Positions 1 through 6,195 of a stretch of 7,920 nt of DNA are shown piece after piece. Each line of letters begins with the position of its first letter. The first letter of the stretch is position 1. The DNA comes from a candidate division TA06 bacterium DG_78 (GTDB taxonomy: Bacteria > Hydrothermota > Tepidihabitantia > SM23-42). A model generated the notes under the pieces. It saw only the letters and a list, made by a program, of their open reading frames with translations, searched no databases and was not told where the DNA came from. The translations under genes were made by a program, and so were the position numbers. The stretch lies in contig LJNI01000108.1 of NCBI GenBank assembly GCA_001303225.1, forward strand, positions 1-7,920, in the 5' to 3' direction.

Positions 1-3000
1 GCTGCTCTCATATTCAGTTCTGTATTCATAGTAATTAGCACTATCACTACCGATACGTACAGCAATCATCGGATTAAAATGAGCATGTATGTAAAATGTG
101 AGTGTATCGTAGGATCGATAATCCTCGTAGTCATCGGTACGGCGGTGTGCAATACACGTATGCCCTTCTTTCACATTCTCTATCCGCAACTCTAAGCCGC
201 CTTCGCTCTTGGTCTCGCCAGTTAATGGATCCTTTTCTGTTGGATATGGAGGTTTGTAATAAGGATGGGTCTTTGTATTCACTGGTGTGATGGTAAAAAT
301 TTCTGTTGAATCAGGAGCTGTTTTGTCGCCTTCAATTCCGTAATTTTTCCATCTACTTCCTGTCGTACCCAATTTGTATACGAACAGTGTTTCAGTATTT
401 GTAAATTCATCAAACCAGATACGAATGTATTTAATATTGTGCCAATCAGGTTGATTAATAACTGTATCCCATAATAGGGAATCCTTAATGGAAATACGAA
501 ACAGCTTCCACCCATTGTGGAGACCAGCTTCCTGCACGAGGAATTTTGTAGAGTCCAGGTGTACAGAGTAGCTATAGTATCTATTTTCATTGTTTCGAAT
601 GCCATTATGGTCGATATCCTCAGTATCCCATAATCTATTGCCTTCAGTACCATTTATCCCACCAGTATAGTCCTTCTCCTTATAATCGTCATTACCATCA
701 TCACCCGTAACATTCGCTGTATCTGCACCAAATATACCGTCGAGACCAGTGTCTTCGTCCAGTTCAGTCCATATTCCATTAGCTGGATTTTGGTCTTCAT
801 CCTCGAGTGTTCCAAAGCCAATGAGGTTTCCGTTCTTATCGCGACGTAACTGATCCTCATCTATTTCCTGGGCAACGTCGACATGGACCCTACCGCCATC
901 TCCCTTTATGATAATCTCGAGATTTTCATTCTCATCGAGATTTTCGCTAAACATATACTGGGTCAATCCAGCAAAAGATGTATCACTATTTATCCGCGGC
1001 GTGTATATAATCTTCAAAACATCAGCAATTTCATTAGGATCAATAGGATCTACGTAAATATCACTCGCTTGGAGTCTGTCTTGATCTTGCGGATTATACC
1101 AGATTAAACGATCCAGGGCAAAATAGCTCGTATCCATAGCCACTGGTTTCGAACATAATACCCATGATGATTTGCTAATAGAAACATCATTCGTAAGTAT
1201 TGTTGTTGATTCTAAATCATCGAGCCATACCTCACCACTCGAGTTGAGGTCTGAAAAAGAATAGGCAGTTTCAAAATTGAGATCGAGTTTTGATTCAGTC
1301 TCGGTTTCAACTAACGGAAGAGCATCTACAAAATTTGTTAAAAAGGGTAATTTCTGTGGTATTCGAAAATCGACCTCCCACACCATCCGATTAAATGGTT
1401 CTTCCCGTAATCGAATATGCTCCGCAGGATATGACTCAGTACGGTAAAAGAATGATGAACCTAACAACGCATCACCAAACGGTCGCAGACTTCCCCGTAC
1501 ACCAACCAGGGATTTCTGTGCTGCAGAAAAGAACGGTGCATACTCGGTCTTTATCCGAACCTTTGAGGTTGGTGCAATCGGCTTCTTGAATTCGAGTATG
1601 CCTTCATCATAATCGACATGGTAATCAGTGATTGAATCCTGGAGAATATCGTCAATATAAACCCAGACTCTCACAATGTTATCAGGAAGTGTATAAACTG
1701 GTTTTGCCTCAACTGTCTTCTTGTAGATATAATATTTACCCTTAGTTTGCATATACGGATTCGTATAAATCTCAGGATCTGGATCATCTAAATTTTCTGA
1801 TGCAAATGGCTGGTCTTCAGGAAATATCAAGAGACCGCGGCTCGGAAACCACACTCTGTTTTCATCAACCTTACCATCCTTGGGCTGCGTATCAAGACCA
1901 AGAAGTTCAAGGTAGGGCGCACTACCCTGTTTATCTTTGTGCTGACCTCCTGAGGGTACATAGTAAATCCGCAGCGAATCAAGGCGTGATCCAGGACTAA
2001 CAACTTGATAGTAATTTTTTCGCTCATATTGCCACGTATAGGAAAGTGTATCGACCTGTTCAGGACAGATGAGCTTAAGGTGGATTGTGTCATTCTCGAG
2101 TTTTCCAATCTGGACTGGTTGACCATTTACATACTTAGTGTACTTCACTCCCAAAACATATCCGTCTGATAATTTGTAATTGAGTTCGATAATATTGGCT
2201 CCTGGTATATAACGATAGAAATCAACCGACCCTTCTAATTTGTAGGTAAAATGGCCCTCTTTGTAATTGGTTGGGTTCGATGTGTCATCTGGCACATTGT
2301 CATCAGTCGTGTCGAGAAATGCCTCTCCATAATAGGTTATACCCTGGTTATTATTCTGGGCATTATTGTCATCCACATACACCTCGAGTGTCTGCATGTC
2401 GATTGAATCCGTAGTGCCAAGCCAAAAAAAACGACGGCGTTCATAATATTTTGCCCAGAGTGTGTCATAGGTTGCCTGAATCGAACCTTCGATCTCAATC
2501 TCTTGCGTCTGCGTTTGTTCATTCGATGCGATGGCAACGAGATCGAGCGGGCCAAGTTTGGCAGTCGATTTAATACCAAATAAACCACTATGTGAGGGAA
2601 TGTCGCCTGTATAGTTCGTTGCGGGAATATCTAATTGCGTATCACCTCCCTCAACCTCTTGGATAATATCATCTTCCCTACCCATGTAGGTAACCGTAAT
2701 CTTGTTCTGACTCTCGTTGATTCTCTCTGAATTGTGGTCAAGATACACTCTCATTCTATCACCTACCTGACCATCGAGACTGATCGCCATTTCTTGTTTC
2801 ATCTCTAATTCAGGTAATAAAGATGGTTGTGATTCTCCGGGAACATTTGATACAAATGTTTCACTACCACCGAGCGTGATCTTTACATAACCGCCAACAT
2901 CGAGTTTACCTGTCTCTCCCATGAAATCGCTGAAACCACCTCTGGGCAATGGGATCTCGAATGTTCCGAATAATCCCTTACTCGCATACCCTCCTTCTTG

Positions 3001-3222
3001 CAGCATGTCTTTCTTCAACTCTTCTAAGAGAAGATTGAGATTACGTGCTTGGAGACCAGTATCAAGATAGTCGTCAACACTTCGTATACTATCGATGCTG
3101 ATGAGGTTATCTTGATAATATCGTGTATAGATTAAAAACTGGCCATCAGCGTCTAAAAATACGCGTGTTTCATACGGTGATGTGAACTGCCCAAATAAAA
3201 TTATTAGAAGTAAAAAACTCAT
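1..3222 (-). CDS. sprA: SprA/Sov-family T9SS outer-membrane translocon, N-terminal 1074 residues (partial)
   Basis: The frame is open from ATG at 3222 to the left edge with no stop, so the C-terminus is missing; family members usually run to roughly 1700-2500 residues. SprA (Sov in Porphyromonas) is the large outer-membrane beta-barrel channel through which T9SS cargo is exported. Family-like features in order: a short hydrophobic start (residues 2-12, FLLLIILFG); KGLFGTFEIPLP (82-93); GKLDVGGYVKITLGGSETF (105-123); a block at 140-235 containing KQEMAISLDGQVGDRMRVYL, KITVTYMGREDDIIQ and HSGLFGIKSTAKLGPLDL; the SprA hallmark-like GEVWLDDLEST (663-673); VHVDVAQEIDED (779-790); EDTGLDG (823-829) and DTEDIDHNG (866-874). 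The start is well fixed: the only upstream in-frame codons before a stop contain no ATG, GTG or TTG, and the ATG overlaps the dxs stop by 4 bp, suggesting translational coupling. No strong Shine-Dalgarno is seen. The putative signal peptide has no basic residue before its hydrophobic core, which is unusual. The family call rests on recalled family sequence, not a search. Confidence 0.9.
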   Translation of the reverse strand, partial: MSFLLLIILFGQFTSPYETRVFLDADGQFLIYTRYYQDNLISIDSIRSVDDYLDTGLQARNLNLLLEELKKDMLQEGGYASKGLFGTFEIPLPRGGFSDFMGETGKLDVGGYVKITLGGSETFVSNVPGESQPSLLPELEMKQEMAISLDGQVGDRMRVYLDHNSERINESQNKITVTYMGREDDIIQEVEGGDTQLDIPATNYTGDIPSHSGLFGIKSTAKLGPLDLVAIASNEQTQTQEIEIEGSIQATYDTLWAKYYERRRFFWLGTTDSIDMQTLEVYVDDNNAQNNNQGITYYGEAFLDTTDDNVPDDTSNPTNYKEGHFTYKLEGSVDFYRYIPGANIIELNYKLSDGYVLGVKYTKYVNGQPVQIGKLENDTIHLKLICPEQVDTLSYTWQYERKNYYQVVSPGSRLDSLRIYYVPSGGQHKDKQGSAPYLELLGLDTQPKDGKVDENRVWFPSRGLLIFPEDQPFASENLDDPDPEIYTNPYMQTKGKYYIYKKTVEAKPVYTLPDNIVRVWVYIDDILQDSITDYHVDYDEGILEFKKPIAPTSKVRIKTEYAPFFSAAQKSLVGVRGSLRPFGDALLGSSFFYRTESYPAEHIRLREEPFNRMVWEVDFRIPQKLPFLTNFVDALPLVETETESKLDLNFETAYSFSDLNSSGEVWLDDLESTTILTNDVSISKSSWVLCSKPVAMDTSYFALDRLIWYNPQDQDRLQASDIYVDPIDPNEIADVLKIIYTPRINSDTSFAGLTQYMFSENLDENENLEIIIKGDGGRVHVDVAQEIDEDQLRRDKNGNLIGFGTLEDEDQNPANGIWTELDEDTGLDGIFGADTANVTGDDGNDDYKEKDYTGGINGTEGNRLWDTEDIDHNGIRNNENRYYSYSVHLDSTKFLVQEAGLHNGWKLFRISIKDSLLWDTVINQPDWHNIKYIRIWFDEFTNTETLFVYKLGTTGSRWKNYGIEGDKTAPDSTEIFTITPVNTKTHPYYKPPYPTEKDPLTGETKSEGGLELRIENVKEGHTCIAHRRTDDYEDYRSYDTLTFYIHAHFNPMIAVRIGSDSANYYEYRTEYESS

Positions 3223-5078
3223 GCTAAAGAATTTATTTTCCTTGCGATACCATATGCATCAAGACTTGTAATTTTTAAAAGGATCTGCCTGGAACCATGT
3301 TCAATAAACTCGTCAGGCAAGCCAAGACGATGTATTGCTACTGGTTTTTCTATTGCGTCATAAAATTCCATAACCGCACTGCCAAAACCACCACACAGCG
3401 TGTTTTCCTCAATCGTAACAATTTTCTTGACTTTACGGATAATATCGTGGAGCATTTCTGTATCCAGTGGTTTTGCAAAACGAGCATTAATGAGCATCGG
3501 TCTTATATTTTTCTCTTTGAGTTGTAATAGTGCAGCCTCAGCTTCTTTCACCATTGAACCAATAGCGATAATCGCAATATCAGATCCCTGTTGTAGTATC
3601 TCCCATTTACCAATCGGTAACTTCGCAGGATCCTTGTGTGCAACTTCAAGACATCCACCACGTGGGTAACGAATGATAAAAGGACCTTTTCTATAATCGA
3701 TGGCAGTTTTCAACAGTGCAATAAATTCGTCTCCATCTTTTGGTGCACTAATAATAATATTGGGAATACATCTGAAATACGAGAAGTCGAACGGACCATG
3801 ATGTGTCGGACCATCTGCACCTACAAGACCAGCACGGTCAACTGCAAAAATAACCGGAGCCTTTTGTAGACAAACATCGTGGATAATTTGATCATAGGCG
3901 CGTTGTAAAAATGTCGAATAGATTGCGCAAACTGGTATATATCCTTCGAGTGCGAGTGCTGCTGCCATAGTCACTGCGTGCTGTTCAGTAATTCCGACAT
4001 CGTAAAACCGTTCCGGAATTTCCTCACGGAATTTTTTCAAACCAGTACCAAGACACATCCCTGCTGTAATCGCGATAATTTTCTTATTCTGCTTTGCTAA
4101 TCGTACAATCGCATCACCAAAAACTCCAGTCCATGATTGTGCCTTAGGCTTTACATCTCCAGTATCCACACAATATGGACCAACACCATGAAATGTCTCA
4201 GGATGTTCTTCGGCTGGACGATATCCTTTACCTTTCTTAGTTACTACGTGTATTAAACGCGGCCCTCTCATCTCTTTTACTCGTAAAAAGGTATCAATGA
4301 GTTCACCGAGTTTATGACCATCGAGTGGCCCGATATATCTAAAACCTAACTCCTCAAATATCACGGCAGGTGCATAGAGACCCTTGAGACCTTCCTGAAT
4401 TCTCTTTGCAAGATTTCTACCACGGTCTCGGACATACGGTGGAAACCGACCAAGAAATTTCCAGAGATCGTCACGGAAACGATTGTAGGTTCTCGTCGTA
4501 ATAATTCTATTCAAGTATTGCGAGAGTGCACCAACCGATTCACCGATCGACCGTTCATTGTCATTGAGAACTACAATGACATCTTTATTTAAGTGGCCAA
4601 TATGATTTAATGCCTCAAAAGCCATCCCTGCACCTAATGAACCATCTCCAATAATACTAATAATATCGTATGTATCACCATGGGAATCACGTGCCAGAGC
4701 AAAACCGGTTGCCGCTGAGAGCGAGGTTGAAGAATGTCCAGTATCGAATACATCATATTTTGATTCACTACGCTTCGGAAACCCGCTAATCCCCTGGTAT
4801 ATTCTCAAGGTATGGAATTTAACATTACGGCCAGTGATGAGCTTCTGCGTATACGTTTGGTGGCCTACATCCCATATTATTTTATCACGGTCTGCATTAA
4901 AAACGCGATAGAGAGCCAGGGTCAATTCTACGACTCCCAACGATGGTGCAATATGTCCTCCAGTTGTAGCACACGTTGTAATAATTTCGTCTCTGATTTC
5001 TTTCGCAAGGATGAGTAATTCATCGAGTGATAACTGCTTGAGATCGTTAGGATTTTTGATTTTTTGTAGAATCGGCAT
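3219..5078 (-). CDS. dxs: 1-deoxy-D-xylulose-5-phosphate synthase
   Basis: A cytoplasmic thiamine-diphosphate enzyme that joins pyruvate and glyceraldehyde 3-phosphate to DXP, the first step of the MEP route to IPP and DMAPP. The 619-residue length is normal. Visible landmarks: GGHIAPSLGVVELTLAL with catalytic His42; DKIIWDVGHQ (65-74); GFPKRSESKYD and TGHSSTS (99-119); the ThDP/Mg site GDGSL at 144-148 with LNDN at 171-174; FEELGFRYIGPLDGH (241-255); KGKGY (282-286); DVGITEQHAVTMAAALA with catalytic Glu365; YSTFLQRAYDQ (387-397); DRAGLVGADGPTH (414-426); RYPRGG (470-475). Residues matching E. coli Y392, R398, D427 and H431 are present (Y387, R393, D422, H426), so the enzyme looks active. A weak Shine-Dalgarno, AAGAGA at 5086-5091, lies 7 nt before the ATG. 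It sits 24 bp after ispA and overlaps sprA by 4 bp. Related ThDP enzymes such as transketolase are excluded by the GADGPTH and SGFPKR signatures. Confidence 0.98.
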   Translation of the reverse strand: MPILQKIKNPNDLKQLSLDELLILAKEIRDEIITTCATTGGHIAPSLGVVELTLALYRVFNADRDKIIWDVGHQTYTQKLITGRNVKFHTLRIYQGISGFPKRSESKYDVFDTGHSSTSLSAATGFALARDSHGDTYDIISIIGDGSLGAGMAFEALNHIGHLNKDVIVVLNDNERSIGESVGALSQYLNRIITTRTYNRFRDDLWKFLGRFPPYVRDRGRNLAKRIQEGLKGLYAPAVIFEELGFRYIGPLDGHKLGELIDTFLRVKEMRGPRLIHVVTKKGKGYRPAEEHPETFHGVGPYCVDTGDVKPKAQSWTGVFGDAIVRLAKQNKKIIAITAGMCLGTGLKKFREEIPERFYDVGITEQHAVTMAAALALEGYIPVCAIYSTFLQRAYDQIIHDVCLQKAPVIFAVDRAGLVGADGPTHHGPFDFSYFRCIPNIIISAPKDGDEFIALLKTAIDYRKGPFIIRYPRGGCLEVAHKDPAKLPIGKWEILQQGSDIAIIAIGSMVKEAEAALLQLKEKNIRPMLINARFAKPLDTEMLHDIIRKVKKIVTIEENTLCGGFGSAVMEFYDAIEKPVAIHRLGLPDEFIEHGSRQILLKITSLDAYGIARKINSLA

Positions 5079-5102
5079 AATTTAATCTCTTATCATAATC
5101 GT

Positions 5103-5975
5103 CTAAAATGTTCTATGTAAGATGAAATCGGTCAGTTGACTAAATATATTAAATTCAGCTCCAAGCTCTGAAAATCTTTTCTTGGCGAGTGTAGCATACT
5201 GTTGTGCTCTAAATCGTGCACCAGCAAGTCCATAGACAGAGGGAGCGGCCAACTTACCTGAAGCCTTATCCTTCTGGGGAGTCTTCCCCAGTTTCTCTTT
5301 TTCTCCGATGACATCGAGTATGTCATCGGTGTACTGAAACAGCATACCTAAATACAACCCTGTTTTATACAAACGCTCTATTCTCTTCTGCGGCGCTCGT
5401 GCCATAATGGCACCAACCTTAATTGATAGAGCAATGAACTTCGCGGTCTTATTGAGGTGAATTTTCCGTAATTCCTTTGGATTCATTTCCTTGTGATCAG
5501 TGATATCGAGAACCTGGCCATAGACAATACCACGTGGGCCAACGACTTCACTCACCGCTCTGATAACCGCGATTTTTTCATTGACCAAATAATTACCTTC
5601 AGTGAAGAGTCCAAACGCATAGGCGAACAACCCATCACCTGAGAGAATCGCCATCGCTTCACCAAACTTCTTATGTGAAGATGCTTTTCCTCTCCGAAAA
5701 TCATCATTATCCATTGATGGCAAGTCGTCGTGGATCAATGAATATGTATGAATCATTTCAAGTCCACAGGCAATCGGAAGTACCTCGTTAATATTTTTAC
5801 CGCCATTAGACTCAAAGCTCGCTATCGCCAGAATCGGCCTAATCCTCTTGCCTCCATCAACCGAGTAATACATGACGTTAAAAAGTTGTTCTTGGCTCAT
5901 AAAGTATTTTTTAATTGCTCTATCAACCACATTTTTCTTTTCAGTTAAATATTGCGTAATTGTTACCCTATTCAT
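5103..5975 (-). CDS. ispA: Polyprenyl (probably farnesyl) diphosphate synthase, IspA type
   Basis: A soluble all-alpha trans-isoprenyl diphosphate synthase that adds IPP units to DMAPP/GPP, giving FPP or GGPP for quinones, undecaprenyl phosphate and prenylated products. At 290 residues it is typical of bacterial IspA. Seen: GGKRIRP (41-47); the first Asp-rich motif DDLPSMD (83-89) in the bacterial long form with two extra residues, followed by NDDFRRGK; KFGEAMAILSGD (103-114); GQVLDI (153-158); and the second Asp-rich motif DDILD (217-221) followed by GEKEKLGKTPQKD. Tyr78, five residues before the first Asp, is the aromatic position typical of type II bacterial FPP synthases and favours a C15 product; plant-type GGPP synthases usually carry a smaller residue there. 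The start is fixed by a stop codon just upstream in frame (a TGA three codons before the ATG). Only a weak GAGA stretch serves as ribosome binding site. It is the first gene of the ispA-dxs-sprA unit, with two promoters just upstream. Confidence 0.95.
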   Translation of the reverse strand: MNRVTITQYLTEKKNVVDRAIKKYFMSQEQLFNVMYYSVDGGKRIRPILAIASFESNGGKNINEVLPIACGLEMIHTYSLIHDDLPSMDNDDFRRGKASSHKKFGEAMAILSGDGLFAYAFGLFTEGNYLVNEKIAVIRAVSEVVGPRGIVYGQVLDITDHKEMNPKELRKIHLNKTAKFIALSIKVGAIMARAPQKRIERLYKTGLYLGMLFQYTDDILDVIGEKEKLGKTPQKDKASGKLAAPSVYGLAGARFRAQQYATLAKKRFSELGAEFNIFSQLTDFILHRTF

Positions 5976-5993
5976 ATATTCTCAATGACCACA

Positions 5994-6021
5994 ATTTTAT
6001 TTCAAAATAGGTGTTTGTCAA
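5994..6021 (-). promoter_or_regulatory. Proximal sigma70-like promoter of ispA (P2)
   Basis: On the minus strand TTGACA (6016-6021) and TAAAAT (5994-5999) are separated by 16 bp, the same spacing as the distal promoter. The predicted start near 5987 leaves a leader of only about 12 nt before the ispA ATG, with a weak GAGA ribosome-binding stretch. One mismatch in the -10 box makes it slightly weaker than P1. The -35 box lies in a small imperfect inverted repeat (TGTT/AACA arms), which could be an operator but is too short to claim. Confidence 0.65.
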
Positions 6022-6030
6022 CATTACACT

Positions 6031-6042
6031 ATTATATATAAT
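6031..6042. repeat. Perfect 12-bp AT palindrome between P1 and P2
   Basis: ATTATATATAAT reads the same on both strands and lies about 10 bp upstream of the P2 -35 box, a suitable place for an UP element or a regulator site. It is pure A/T, so chance is plausible. No matching copy is seen elsewhere in the gap. Confidence 0.3.
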
Positions 6043-6093
6043 GAGATTCGACTCAATTGTGCGGGGCATCAAACATCTAACGTGTCGCTATTG

Positions 6094-6101
6094 ACCTCCT
6101 T
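6094..6101 (-). promoter_or_regulatory. Orphan perfect Shine-Dalgarno in the ispA leader
   Basis: AAGGAGGT, a perfect anti-16S complement, occurs in the minus-strand transcript about 17 nt after the predicted P1 start. No ATG, GTG or TTG lies at a normal distance downstream; the first ATG (6074-6076) is 17 nt away and opens a 7-codon frame, MFDAPHN, ending at 6053. A 9-codon frame, MLRRSIATR, covers the site itself (6077-6106), and its TAG abuts that ATG. It could be a leader-peptide signal, a ribosome stand-by or mRNA-stabilising site, or chance. ispA itself starts far downstream and does not use it. Confidence 0.35.
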
Positions 6102-6116
6102 AGCATAAACACTATG

Positions 6117-6130
6117 TATAATAGATTATA
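6117..6130. repeat. Palindrome overlapping the P1 -10 box
   Basis: TATAAT and ATTATA arms flank a 2-bp AG centre. Because one arm is the P1 -10 box, both strands present a TATAAT here. The plus-strand copy has no acceptable -35 box at 16-18 bp. It could be a small operator or only a by-product of the AT-rich promoter. Confidence 0.4.
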
Positions 6131-6152
6131 CCTAAGATAGTAAATATGTCAA
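6125..6152 (-). promoter_or_regulatory. Distal sigma70-like promoter of the ispA-dxs-sprA operon (P1)
   Basis: On the minus strand a perfect TTGACA (6147-6152) and a perfect TATAAT (6125-6130) are separated by 16 bp. Transcription would begin near 6118, giving an untranslated leader of about 140 nt before ispA. Perfect matches to both hexamers are rare by chance, and the position in the only sizeable gap of the window supports a real promoter. The -10 box is also one arm of a short palindrome. Start-site mapping is not available, so this is an inference from sequence. Confidence 0.75.
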
Positions 6153-6195
6153 GGCATAATTTATGAATCTTAGTATTGTATGAATTTCTGAAGAC

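Larger units (their letters stand above)
5976..6195. other. 220-bp intergenic region upstream of ispA
   Basis: This is the only sizeable non-coding stretch in the window. It holds two promoters reading toward ispA, an orphan Shine-Dalgarno and two small AT palindromes. I see no GC-rich hairpin with a T run after the asparagine-synthetase-like gene on the minus strand, so some readthrough into ispA is possible. I recognise no tRNA, riboswitch or known leader structure. Confidence 0.7.

Noticed and set aside
2424..2431. Run of eight A (T8 on the coding strand) in sprA as a possible frameshift or programmed slippage site
   Set aside because: The family-like frame continues unbroken on both sides (RRFFWLGTTDSID), so there is no sign of a shifted frame or of a recoding product.
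1..3200. Several short plus- and minus-strand open frames in the left 3.2 kb
   Set aside because: All lie within the single long SprA reading frame on the minus strand and show no family features; they are shadow frames.
6044..6057. Small hairpin (TGAG/CTCA arms) as a terminator or attenuator
   Set aside because: The stem is 4 bp with a mismatch and there is no T run, so it is too weak to claim.
6091..6122. Plus-strand promoter TTGACC plus TATAAT
   Set aside because: The spacer is 20 bp, the -35 box overlaps the minus-strand Shine-Dalgarno complement, and it would transcribe only antisense to the upstream gene.
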